The notes: generated from the sequence alone by a model not told the origin. A stretch of 11,008 bases of DNA from Lachnospiraceae bacterium (GCA_009774235.1 VSNJ01000138.1:1-11008); one strand, 5' to 3'; shown: positions 1 through 7,126, counted from the stretch's first letter. Numbers and translations are program-made.

Positions 1-2
1 TT

Positions 3-173
3 AAAATTTATTCAGGCAATGTACAGGTACATCTTGGAAAAAAGAAACTTTACAATGACCAGCTTGCAGCGCTGTCTGAAGTCCTTAATACTACAAATGA
101 GGAAAAGCTTAGCGGCACTATAGACATGGAAAACTATAAACAGGGTGATAAGATTGTGCTTAAGCAGAATTAA
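3..173 (+). CDS. ftsQ: Cell-division protein FtsQ/DivIB, C-terminal fragment (5' end outside window)
   Basis: The reading frame is open from the window edge to a TAA at 171-173 and gives 56 residues. It contains IYSGNVQVHLGKK, then an alternating helical stretch (LAALSEVLN), then GTIDMENYKQGDKIV. This matches the end of the extracytoplasmic beta domain of FtsQ/DivIB, where a strand carrying a 'v.lG' pattern is followed by a helix ending in 'ILn' and by 'GtiDm.ny..gd.ivfk'. Family knowledge: FtsQ/DivIB is a bitopic membrane protein that bridges early and late divisome proteins. Position directly upstream of ftsZ supports the call. Only the tail is visible, so the identity rests on weak similarity plus context. 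No terminator is seen between it and ftsZ, so read-through into ftsZ is likely. Confidence 0.66.
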   Translation, partial: KIYSGNVQVHLGKKKLYNDQLAALSEVLNTTNEEKLSGTIDMENYKQGDKIVLKQN

Positions 174-195
174 TTGAAAAAGAACAAATATTCTC

Positions 196-224
196 TTGAT
201 TATTCTCTTATGAATTAGTATTAT
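196..224 (+). promoter_or_regulatory. Candidate sigma-A promoter for ftsZ
   Basis: TTGATT at 196-201 is separated by exactly 17 bp from TATTAT at 219-224. These match the TTGACA and TATAAT consensus at 4 of 6 and 5 of 6 positions. Transcription would start near 231, leaving a 40-nt leader before the ftsZ start. The motif lies in the spacer between ftsQ and ftsZ, where a dedicated ftsZ promoter would be expected. Confidence 0.5.
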
Positions 225-256
225 ATAAGTTAGGGGAATATGAGATTGCATAATTG

Positions 257-273
257 AAGGAGGAGCAACTTTG
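257..273 (+). promoter_or_regulatory. ftsZ ribosome binding site and TTG start
   Basis: AAGGAGG at 257-263 is a near-perfect Shine-Dalgarno sequence placed 7 nt before TTG at 271. No ATG or GTG lies in frame nearby. The resulting N-terminus (MLEIKTNEADLAAKILVIGVGGGG) has the normal FtsZ length before the first glycine loop. The TTG start is therefore favoured, and it may damp translation of a dosage-sensitive protein. Confidence 0.8.
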
Positions 274-1482
274 TTAGAGATAAAGACGAACGAGGCAGAT
301 TTAGCCGCAAAAATATTGGTTATAGGAGTTGGCGGTGGAGGTAATAATGCTGTCAACCGTATGATAGAAGAAGGTATACAAGGTGTAGAGTTTGTATGTA
401 TTAATACAGATAAACAGCATCTTTTAAATTGTAAAGCACCTGTCTGCCTGCAGGTAGGAGAAAAGCTGACAAAGGGCCTTGGTGCCGGAGCTGATCCTGA
501 AGTTGGCAGGGCTGCTGCGGAGGAAAACCGCGAAGAGATTACAGATATAGTAAAAGGAGCTGACATGGTATTTGTTACATGCGGCATGGGAGGCGGTACA
601 GGTACAGGTGCAGCCCCTATTGTTGCAGAGATATCCAAGGAACTTGGCATACTTACTGTAGGTATTGTAACCAAGCCTTTCCGTTTTGAAGCAAGAAGCC
701 GTATGAATAATGCTCTTTCCGGTATTGAAAATTTAAAAAGAAATGTAGACACTCTTATTGTAATTCCTAACGATAAGCTTCTTGAGATAGTAGACAGACG
801 TACTTCCATGCCTGACGCCTTAAAGAAAGCAGATGAAGTGCTGCAGCAGGGTGTACAGGGCATCACAGACCTTATTAACGTTCCAGGGCTTATAAACCTT
901 GACTTTGCTGATGTGCAGACTGTTATGAAAGATAAAGGGATTGCACATATAGGCATTGGAATGGGAAGCGGGGATGATAAGTGTGTTGATGCTGTTAAGC
1001 AGGCTATATCAAGTCCTCTTCTTGAAACGACAATAGAAGGTGCATCTCATGTTATTATAAATATTTCAGGTAATGATGTCGGACTGCAGGAAGCAAGTGA
1101 AGCTGCCTATTATGTCGAGGAACTTACAGGTGAGAACTGTAATATAATTTTTGGTGTGAGTGATGCCTCTGACCCGGATATTGTAAAGATAACTGTTATT
1201 GCAACAGGTCTTGAAGAGGATTCAGATGTGCAGGCGGCTACTGCACAGCCACAGCCAAAAGCACCATTTGTAAAGCAGAGTACAACAAAAGTATTTCCTG
1301 CAAAGGAAGGACAAGGAGCACAAGCGCAGGCTGTACAGCAGCCAGGCGGCATGCAGCAGACACCACCTCCAGTTACAGATATGGGGGGTATAAAGATACA
1401 GACACCTTCATATCCTTCATATAACCGCCAGACAGATGATGGTGGTATAAAGATACCAGAGTTTTTACAGAGAAAAAAATAA
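271..1482 (+). CDS. ftsZ: Cell division GTPase FtsZ
   Basis: FtsZ is the bacterial tubulin homologue that polymerises into the Z ring at midcell and directs septum synthesis. The 403-residue length is normal. Visible motifs are the first glycine loop GVGGGGNNAVNRM (19-31), NTDKQ (45-49), the tubulin signature GGGTGTG (107-113) and the T7 synergy loop NLDFADV (209-215). D211 and D214 of that loop complete the GTPase site of the neighbouring subunit. After about residue 316 comes a Gln/Pro-rich linker (AQPQPKAPF, QAQAVQQPGG). The conserved tail IKIPEFLQRKK (393-403) is the docking peptide for anchors such as FtsA or SepF. An extra GGIKI occurs at 372-376, 19 residues before the GGIKI of the real tail. 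The gene has its own promoter and terminator, and no ftsA lies between it and ftsQ. Confidence 0.99.
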   Translation: MLEIKTNEADLAAKILVIGVGGGGNNAVNRMIEEGIQGVEFVCINTDKQHLLNCKAPVCLQVGEKLTKGLGAGADPEVGRAAAEENREEITDIVKGADMVFVTCGMGGGTGTGAAPIVAEISKELGILTVGIVTKPFRFEARSRMNNALSGIENLKRNVDTLIVIPNDKLLEIVDRRTSMPDALKKADEVLQQGVQGITDLINVPGLINLDFADVQTVMKDKGIAHIGIGMGSGDDKCVDAVKQAISSPLLETTIEGASHVIINISGNDVGLQEASEAAYYVEELTGENCNIIFGVSDASDPDIVKITVIATGLEEDSDVQAATAQPQPKAPFVKQSTTKVFPAKEGQGAQAQAVQQPGGMQQTPPPVTDMGGIKIQTPSYPSYNRQTDDGGIKIPEFLQRKK

Positions 1483-1512
1483 GTATAATTATGATTACAT
1501 ATTATTTAATAA

Positions 1513-1556
1513 AAGTCCGGACTTGGATTTGGAATGTAAGTCCGGACTTATCTTTT
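1513..1556 (+). terminator. Intrinsic terminator after ftsZ
   Basis: AAGTCCGGACTT at 1513-1524 and again at 1538-1549 form a perfect 12-bp stem with a 13-nt loop, followed by the T-rich tract ATCTTTTAATTT. Each arm is itself a perfect 12-bp palindrome, so the two arms are also direct repeats. The hairpin ends only about 20 bp before the next start codon. Transcription of the CPBP gene must therefore begin upstream of, or read through, this structure. Confidence 0.88.
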
Positions 1557-1576
1557 AATTTGCATGGAGGGGGAAT

Positions 1577-2431
1577 ATGCGTAAATTAAGAATAAGCTGC
1601 TGTATTAAAGTACTGCTTATATTTGGCGGGATTATCCTTATACAGATGGTTTCATCTATGGCTTTTATGGCAGCATATACGTTTTTAAAGATATTCCAGG
1701 GAGCTTCATATAATGATATTATTCAAAGCATAAATACAGACAGCCTTATGTGGATATCTATAATAAGTGCAACGCTTTCAATGATATGGTGCCTGGTTTT
1801 GTACCTGCGTTCAAGCTGGCGTATAAAGGGTATGGATTACAAAGAGGTATTTTCACTTAAAAATATTGCTGGGATATTTGCAGCGGGCGCAGGCGGATGT
1901 ATATCTATTTCAGTGCTGCTGTCTATGATTATGGCTTTATTTCCAAACGCATTTGATAATTATAACAGGCTTATGGAGAACCTGGACAGTGATGGAGGAG
2001 CACTAACAATTATATATGTTACCCTGATAGGTCCTGTATCAGAAGAACTTATATTCCGTGGGGCAATATTTGACAGGATGCACCTTGCATTTCCATTCTG
2101 GACCGCCAATGCAATACAGGCAGCATTGTTTGGAATTTACCATATGAACCTGGTACAAGGTATATATGCATTCCTTCTTGGTATGGTTTTAGGAATGGTA
2201 GTTTATTCTACAGGCAGTATATTGTGTTCAATAGCAACACATATAATATTTAATTCTACTACTTATATTATGCAGTATGTTTTTGGCGGGGATTCCCCAA
2301 TCCTGGCGTTTTTATATATTATATGTATTATAATTTCTTTTGTAATACTGGTATTAAGCCTTATATATTTTATAAGTAAATGCCAGAAGAAATATAATAT
2401 GGAAAAAATGCAATCTTATAATATGAACTGA
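1577..2431 (+). CDS. CPBP-family intramembrane metalloprotease (Abi/CAAX protease-like)
   Basis: This is a polytopic membrane protein of 284 residues with about seven or eight hydrophobic segments (roughly 12-35, 56-76, 98-122, 143-155, 172-188, 195-212, 242-266). The three CPBP motifs are present: EELIFR (156-161, with the catalytic Glu pair and Arg), FGIYH (185-189) and HIIFN (222-226). Family knowledge: CPBP enzymes are glutamate-based intramembrane proteases related to eukaryotic Rce1 CAAX proteases. In bacteria they process membrane peptides, confer self-immunity to bacteriocins, or are of unknown role. The ATG is preceded by GGAGGGGG at 1566-1573. A TATAAT at 1484-1489 could be its -10 box, but the -35 is poor, and the transcript would then carry the ftsZ terminator hairpin in its leader. 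No bacteriocin gene is visible nearby, so the substrate is unknown. Confidence 0.9.
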   Translation: MRKLRISCCIKVLLIFGGIILIQMVSSMAFMAAYTFLKIFQGASYNDIIQSINTDSLMWISIISATLSMIWCLVLYLRSSWRIKGMDYKEVFSLKNIAGIFAAGAGGCISISVLLSMIMALFPNAFDNYNRLMENLDSDGGALTIIYVTLIGPVSEELIFRGAIFDRMHLAFPFWTANAIQAALFGIYHMNLVQGIYAFLLGMVLGMVVYSTGSILCSIATHIIFNSTTYIMQYVFGGDSPILAFLYIICIIISFVILVLSLIYFISKCQKKYNMEKMQSYNMN

Positions 2432-2441
2432 CAAGTTTTTA

Positions 2442-2450
2442 TGTTATAAT
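2442..2450 (+). promoter_or_regulatory. Extended -10 promoter for the cyclic-di-GMP protein
   Basis: TGTTATAAT is a perfect extended -10 element (TGnTATAAT). No good -35 box sits 17 bp upstream, as is usual for extended -10 promoters. Transcription would begin near 2457, giving a leader of about 100 nt before the ATG at 2558. Confidence 0.55.
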
Positions 2451-2466
2451 ACTATATATAGGATTT

Positions 2467-2552
2467 TGTGCTGCTATTGTACATAATATAGGATTAATGG
2501 GACTTCTGTCTTACCGTTTGTCTGCAGACAGCACATTATTTATAGAAGGAGG
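2467..2552 (+). promoter_or_regulatory. Structured leader with competing stems upstream of the GGDEF/EAL gene
   Basis: The segment 2519-2535 can pair in three mutually exclusive ways. TGTCTGCAGACA (2519-2530) is a perfect palindrome. AGACAG (2526-2531) can pair with CTGTCT (2506-2511). CAGCACA (2529-2535) can pair with TGTGCTG (2467-2473). The ribosome binding site AAGGAGG (2546-2552) follows 11 nt later. Competing stems just ahead of a ribosome binding site suggest a regulatory leader, but I recognise no known riboswitch class. Confidence 0.3.
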
Positions 2553-2557
2553 ATAAA

Positions 2558-4240
2558 ATGGGGACAAATATAGATAATTTTGAAAAATATATTGGAGTAT
2601 TTGAAATATTGTCAAAATGTACAGATGATTATCTTTTTATACTAGATTTTATAGAAGACCATTATAATATTACAAAAAGGGCAACAGAGATATTTAACTT
2701 TGAACAGAATGATTTTTATAATGCATTATCAATAATAGGGGAGTCGGTATATCCTGATGACAGGGAGATGCTTAATAATAACATCCAGGATATTATAGAT
2801 GGTAAGTCAAATGAGCACGACCTTGAATACAGGTGGATTAATAAAAGTGGCAATCCTGTCTGGATAAGCTGCAGGGGGCAGGTTGTACGTGATTTGGATG
2901 GCAGGGCACGTTATCTTATAGGAAGGATTTCTGAACTTGGGCGTAAGAATAAGATTGATAATATAACAGGGCTTTACCGTGAAGTAAGGCTGCGCCAGGA
3001 TATTCTTAAAATGGACAGGGCTTCTGCCAAAAAAGGGTTTCTTTTGCTTATAGGTATAGATAATTTTAAAGATATTAATGAAAGATATAACAAAGAAGTT
3101 GGTAATTCCACATTGCAGGTACTTGCACAGTGCATTACTGAGGCGGTAGGGGAAAGTGCAAGTGTTTACCGTATGAGTGGCGATGAGATTATGGTTTTCT
3201 GTAAAGGGCTGGACTCAATATTAAGTGACCCTGCTAAGGAAATGTATAAAAAGATAAGGTCAGTAGTAGATAAGAAAATAAATGAAAAAGGATACAGGCT
3301 TTTTTATACAATATCAGGTGGTTCAGTATATTTTACAGAAGAAGACAATACAGGCATACAATATATTGAGAAAGCAGAGTTTGCATTAAGGCTTGCTAAG
3401 ATACGTGGCAAAAATATGTGTGTATGTTATGAAAAGCTTGATTATAGTGAATATGTAAATAAACTGAAGATGCAGGAAGCATTAAGGAAAGCTGTGGAAA
3501 ATAACTTTGAAGGTTTTGAGCTTTATTACCAGCCTATAGTAAATATGGAGAAAGCATGTATACATGGGGCAGAAGCACTTTTAAGGTGGAAGAATGGGAA
3601 GTTTGGAATGGTTTCACCAGGAATATTTATCCCTCTGCTTGAAGACAGCGGACTGATAATACCTGTTGGCAGATGGGTTATTGAAGATGCTATGCGCCAG
3701 TGCCTTGAGTGGCAGAAAATTTGTCCAGGGTTCAGGGTAAATATTAATATTTCATTTGTGCAGATTAAGAAAAGCAATGTTATAAGTGATATTGATTTAT
3801 GTATGGAGAAGTTTGGGTTTGACAGTAAAAATGTGCTTTTTGAGATTACTGAAAGTGGTGAACTTGAAACTGGTTATTCAACGCAGAATATACTTGAATC
3901 ATTCCACAGGAGAAGCTTAAACCTTGCTATAGATGATTTTGGCACAGGATATTCTAACTTGCGCTATATTAAGGAAATGATGTTTAATCTTGTAAAGATT
4001 GACCAGGCATTTATAAGGGGTATAAGGGACAGCCAGTATGATTATATGGTGGTTAAGCAGTTTACTGAGCTTGCACACAGCTTGAATTTAAAGGTTTGTT
4101 ATGAGGGCGTTGAGACAGAGGAAGATTTTAAATGTGTAAGGGAACTAGAACCTGATTACATACAAGGATATTATTTTTCAAGACCTGTTACATCAGCAGA
4201 ATTTGAAGAAAAATATCTTGGGAAAGAAAATGTATTTTAA
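2558..4240 (+). CDS. PAS-GGDEF-EAL cyclic-di-GMP signalling protein, probably a phosphodiesterase
   Basis: The protein has 560 residues and no membrane segments, so it is probably cytosolic. Residues about 14-127 look like a PAS_3-type sensor fold (YPDDRE, then EYRWINKSGNPVWISCRG and a final IGRISE). A GGDEF domain spans about 130-290 and an EAL domain about 303-555. The GGDEF site is degenerate. The signature is SGDEI (207-211), the first metal-binding Asp is Gly166 (IGIDNFKDIN), and the Asp of the usual GHxxGD is Asn183. The EAL domain is complete: EALLRW (E339), N397, E429 in EITES, DDFGTGYS (D459, D460), K480, EGVET (E516) and Q536 in QGYYF. Inference: it hydrolyses cyclic-di-GMP, with the GGDEF and PAS domains as regulators. 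The ATG is set by AAGGAGG at 2546-2552. No clear terminator follows. Confidence 0.95.
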   Translation: MGTNIDNFEKYIGVFEILSKCTDDYLFILDFIEDHYNITKRATEIFNFEQNDFYNALSIIGESVYPDDREMLNNNIQDIIDGKSNEHDLEYRWINKSGNPVWISCRGQVVRDLDGRARYLIGRISELGRKNKIDNITGLYREVRLRQDILKMDRASAKKGFLLLIGIDNFKDINERYNKEVGNSTLQVLAQCITEAVGESASVYRMSGDEIMVFCKGLDSILSDPAKEMYKKIRSVVDKKINEKGYRLFYTISGGSVYFTEEDNTGIQYIEKAEFALRLAKIRGKNMCVCYEKLDYSEYVNKLKMQEALRKAVENNFEGFELYYQPIVNMEKACIHGAEALLRWKNGKFGMVSPGIFIPLLEDSGLIIPVGRWVIEDAMRQCLEWQKICPGFRVNINISFVQIKKSNVISDIDLCMEKFGFDSKNVLFEITESGELETGYSTQNILESFHRRSLNLAIDDFGTGYSNLRYIKEMMFNLVKIDQAFIRGIRDSQYDYMVVKQFTELAHSLNLKVCYEGVETEEDFKCVRELEPDYIQGYYFSRPVTSAEFEEKYLGKENVF

Positions 4241-4311
4241 ATATTTGGAAATTTTACTGTGCCATAAATTTATAAATAAAAAAGAGAATTTATTGTGCCA
4301 GTATCCCTCCC

Positions 4312-4461
4312 AGACCGTCCGTAAACTAATGGCTGATATGGCTCTATCCTGTTTTTATTACTATTTTCAGTTACAAAGTGGGAATTGCATTGAAAATTTA
4401 CTTTTATTTTTTCATTGTTAGTGTGAAAATTTTTTGTGCCATCTGAGTTTACGTACAGTCT
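4312..4461. repeat. Long imperfect inverted repeat, MITE-like or structured RNA
   Basis: The left arm 4312-4333 (AGACCGTCCGTAAACT then AATGGC) and the right arm 4438-4461 (GCCATCTG then AGTTTACGTACAGTCT) are complementary. Fourteen of 16 outer pairs match, followed after two single-base bulges by six more. The arms enclose about 104 bp of AT-rich sequence with no gene. TCCC flanks both ends closely (4308-4311 and 4461-4464), which could be a tiny target duplication but is too short to trust. The right arm overlaps the -35 box of the promoter proposed for the downstream gene. It could be a miniature mobile element, an operator pair or a structured leader RNA. One copy alone cannot decide. Confidence 0.5.
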
Positions 4462-4477
4462 CCCCATTATGTAAAAT
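4448..4477 (+). promoter_or_regulatory. Candidate promoter for the metallo-beta-lactamase-miaB-dgt operon
   Basis: TTTACG (4448-4453) and TAAAAT (4472-4477) are spaced by 18 bp, matching the sigma-A consensus at 4 of 6 and 5 of 6 positions. Transcription would start near 4484, just before the ribosome binding site TGGAG at 4490-4494. The -35 box lies inside the right arm of the inverted repeat, so a protein binding that arm could control this promoter. Confidence 0.4.
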
Positions 4478-4501
4478 AAAACAATTAAATGGAGATTAGA
4501 T

Positions 4502-5611
4502 ATGGATAAGAATAAATTAAGGGTAAGGAAGTTTCTTGCACTTTTTCTTGCATTAAGCCTTGTATTAACAGGATGCAGTTTTAATAATGTAATTACGGAT
4601 AAAGTGACATCAGGGGAAGTTTCTTCTGATGGCCAGAATACCCAGCAGAAGAAGGGTGGAGACCTTGAGATACATTTTATTGATGTAGGGCAGGGAAGTT
4701 CAGCTCTTATAGAAAGTAACAGCCATTTTATGCTGGTTGATGGCGGGGACAGTAAATATTCATCAAGAGTGGTATCTTACCTGGAAGACCAGGATGTAGA
4801 TAAACTTGACTATGTTATTGCAACACATTATGATGCAGACCATCTGAATGGTGTAGTTGGTGCACTTAATTCTTATGATGCAGAGGTTGTAATTGCGCCA
4901 GATTACAAGGCAAAAAGCAAAGTATACCAGTCATTTATAGATGTGCTTGACAGTAAAAATATAGATATTACATATCCAAAGACAGGTACAAAGTATAAAA
5001 TAGGCAATGCAGAGTTTACAATACTTGCACCAAATGACACACATTACAGTGATGCAAATGACTACTCTGTAGCAATTAAACTGGTTAATGGCAGCAACAC
5101 ATTTATAATGACAGGTGATGCAGAGATTGAAAGTGAATATGAAATGCTTGAAACAGGTATAGATTTGTCATGTGATGTATATATGGCAGGGCATCATGGC
5201 AGCAAGTCTTCATCTTCACAGGCATTTATGCAGGCAATGCAGCCAGCAAGTGTTGTTATAAGTGTTGGTAAGAATAATAAATACAGGCATCCATCAGATG
5301 AGGCAATGGCAAGGTTTAATGCAATGGGCTGTGATATATACCGTACTGATGAACTTGGTGATATAATAGCTGTAAGTGATGGCAAGACTATTAAATTTAA
5401 TACAAAGGCGTCAAAAAAAGGTACAGGAAAGAAGAAAGGCAGTACAAGCAGCAAATCTGGAAATAATTATATTGGGAATGTTAATTCTAAAAAGTTCCAC
5501 AAAAAAGCTTGTTCATCACTTCCAGATGAAGAAAATATGGTATATTTTGGTACAATAAATGAGGCAGAAGATGCTGGATATGAGCCTTGTGGAATTTGTA
5601 ATCCAGAATAA
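4502..5611 (+). CDS. Secreted ComEC-like metallo-beta-lactamase lipoprotein with Ada-like zinc-binding tail
   Basis: The 369-residue protein begins with a lipoprotein signal (basic MDKNKLRVRK, hydrophobic core, lipobox LTGC with Cys25). It should be anchored to the outer face of the membrane. Residues about 54-300 are a metallo-beta-lactamase fold of the ComEC/Rec2 C-terminal type: FIDVGQG (59-65), the metal motif HYDADH (109-114), TGDAE (204-208), GHHGSKSSS (230-238) and ISVGKNNKYRHP (253-264). A Lys/Ser/Gly linker follows (302-321). The tail, YIGNVNSKKFH to CGIC (323-366), resembles the Ada methylphosphotriester zinc domain, with H333, C337, C363 and C366 as likely ligands. Family knowledge: ComEC-type domains of this kind act on nucleic acids, and such tails are common on secreted clostridial nucleases. 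Inference: an extracellular nuclease for DNA scavenging or uptake. No ComEC channel domain is present. Confidence 0.9.
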   Translation: MDKNKLRVRKFLALFLALSLVLTGCSFNNVITDKVTSGEVSSDGQNTQQKKGGDLEIHFIDVGQGSSALIESNSHFMLVDGGDSKYSSRVVSYLEDQDVDKLDYVIATHYDADHLNGVVGALNSYDAEVVIAPDYKAKSKVYQSFIDVLDSKNIDITYPKTGTKYKIGNAEFTILAPNDTHYSDANDYSVAIKLVNGSNTFIMTGDAEIESEYEMLETGIDLSCDVYMAGHHGSKSSSSQAFMQAMQPASVVISVGKNNKYRHPSDEAMARFNAMGCDIYRTDELGDIIAVSDGKTIKFNTKASKKGTGKKKGSTSSKSGNNYIGNVNSKKFHKKACSSLPDEENMVYFGTINEAEDAGYEPCGICNPE

Positions 5612-5641
5612 AAGGCTTATTATAGAAAATGGAGACTGGAA

Positions 5642-7105
5642 ATGGATTATAATAAGATTAATAGTGAAATAGAAAATGTTGATATAAATGCTATACCACC
5701 TGAGGATGAACCACAAAGACAGTATTATTTTATAAAACTTCTACGCAGATGGATGGAACAGAAGGTTAAAGAAGAAGGCAGGGAGCTTACATGCTGTGTA
5801 AATACTTTTGGCTGCCAGATGAATGCAAGGGATTCTGAAAAAATCCTTGGTATACTTAAGTCAATAGGTTATAAAGAAACAAATTCAGAAGAAGCAGACC
5901 TTGTTATATTTAATACATGCACAGTAAGGGAAAATGCTAACCTTAAGCTGTATGGCAGGATTGGACAGCTTAAGAAGTATAAAGACAGAAATCCTGGTAT
6001 GTTAATAATGCTTTGTGGCTGTATGATGCAGGAGAAAGAAGCTGTAGAAAAGATAGAGAAAAGTTACAGGCATATTGATGTGATTTTTGGTACACATAAT
6101 ATATTTAAGTTTGCAGAACTTCTTGCAATGAAAGTGTTAGATGAAAGGCTTAAGAGAAAAATACTTGTTGATGTCTGGGAAGAAGAAGGTGGTATTGTAG
6201 AAGAGCTTCCCTCAGAGAGAAAATATTTCTTTAAAAGTGGTGTAAATATTATGTTTGGATGTAATAATTTCTGCAGTTACTGTATAGTCCCTTATGTGCG
6301 TGGCAGGGAACGTAGCAGGGAACCAGAAGACATTATTGCAGAGATAGAAAGCCTTGTTAATGATGGTGTTGTAGAAGTTATGCTGCTTGGACAAAATGTT
6401 AATTCATATGGCAAGAACCTTAAGAATACAGTAACTTTTACAGAACTGCTTGAGAGGGTTGAACAGATAGAAGGGCTTAAACGTATACGTTTTATGACTT
6501 CACATCCAAAGGATTTATCAGACAGCCTTATAGAATTTATGGGACGTTCAAAAAAAGTATGCCACCATATACACCTTCCACTGCAGTCAGGAAGCAGCAG
6601 GCTGCTGGAAATTATGAACAGGCATTATACAAAGGAGGAATACCTGGAACTTATAGAAAAGATAAGGAAAGCAGTTCCTGATATTGCAATAACTACCGAT
6701 ATAATTGCAGGGTTTCCAGGAGAGACAGAAGAAGATTTTAATGAAACACTTGATATAATAGAAAAAGCTGGCTATGATAATGCATTTACGTTTATATACA
6801 GCAAACGTACAGGCACACCTGCGGCATCTATGGAAGACCAGATACCAGAAGAGATTGTGAAAGAACGTTTTGACAGGCTTTTAAATAAGGTGAAGGAGAT
6901 TTCAGCAAAAAAGGCAGCAAAATATGTTGGAAAGACGGTATATGTACTTGCTGAAGAAAAGAATAACCAGGAAGCAGGTTTTATTACAGGCCGTACAGAA
7001 CAGAATTATATAGTACATTTTAAAGGGAATGAAGAACTTATAGGAAAGATAGTCCCTGTAAAATTATGTGAAAGCAAGGGATTTTATTATTACGGGGAGA
7101 TGTAA
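5642..7105 (+). CDS. miaB: tRNA-2-methylthio-N6-dimethylallyladenosine synthase MiaB
   Basis: MiaB is a radical-SAM enzyme that adds a methylthio group to isopentenyl-adenosine 37 of tRNAs reading UNN codons. The 487 residues contain all three parts. The N-terminal methylthiotransferase domain carries the auxiliary iron-sulfur cysteines C58 (NTFGCQMN), C93 (NTCTVREN) and C127 (CGCMMQ). The radical-SAM cluster is CNNFCSYC (C207, C211, C214), followed by VPYVRGRERSR. A C-terminal TRAM domain spans roughly 425-487. The stretch of about 50 residues before the first domain is usual for clostridial MiaB. The ATG follows GGAG (5631-5634) by 7 nt and lies 30 bp after the upstream stop. The dGTPase gene begins 21 bp downstream, so co-transcription is likely. 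Confidence 0.98.
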   Translation: MDYNKINSEIENVDINAIPPEDEPQRQYYFIKLLRRWMEQKVKEEGRELTCCVNTFGCQMNARDSEKILGILKSIGYKETNSEEADLVIFNTCTVRENANLKLYGRIGQLKKYKDRNPGMLIMLCGCMMQEKEAVEKIEKSYRHIDVIFGTHNIFKFAELLAMKVLDERLKRKILVDVWEEEGGIVEELPSERKYFFKSGVNIMFGCNNFCSYCIVPYVRGRERSREPEDIIAEIESLVNDGVVEVMLLGQNVNSYGKNLKNTVTFTELLERVEQIEGLKRIRFMTSHPKDLSDSLIEFMGRSKKVCHHIHLPLQSGSSRLLEIMNRHYTKEEYLELIEKIRKAVPDIAITTDIIAGFPGETEEDFNETLDIIEKAGYDNAFTFIYSKRTGTPAASMEDQIPEEIVKERFDRLLNKVKEISAKKAAKYVGKTVYVLAEEKNNQEAGFITGRTEQNYIVHFKGNEELIGKIVPVKLCESKGFYYYGEM

Positions 7106-7126
7106 TATACGGAAGGTGGTGGTTGT

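Larger units (their letters stand above)
4241..4501. other. 261-bp AT-rich spacer between the EAL and metallo-beta-lactamase genes
   Basis: No convincing gene lies here. The spacer contains three same-strand copies of TGTGCCA (4258-4264, 4294-4300, 4435-4441), the long inverted repeat at 4312-4461, and a plausible promoter for the next gene near its right end. Two short open frames cross it (4203-4421 plus, 4270-4467 minus), but neither has a good ribosome binding site or recognisable protein features. Confidence 0.6.

Noticed and set aside
12..956. Long minus-strand open frame of 314 codons opposite ftsZ
   Set aside because: It is antisense to a certain ftsZ, has serine- and proline-rich low-complexity translation with no domain, and crosses the ftsZ promoter region. 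It is a shadow of codon bias.
2451..2557. Cyclic-di-GMP riboswitch upstream of the GGDEF/EAL gene
   Set aside because: The class I core sequences (for example the GGGCAAACC and ACGCAAAG type segments) are absent. Only generic stems are seen.
4203..4421. Short plus-strand frame overlapping the end of the EAL gene
   Set aside because: No ribosome binding site of quality, Cys- and Phe-rich random-looking translation, and overlap with an intact gene end.
4270..4467. Minus-strand 65-codon frame across the inverted repeat
   Set aside because: No Shine-Dalgarno sequence upstream and no recognisable features. The inverted-repeat structure explains the region better.
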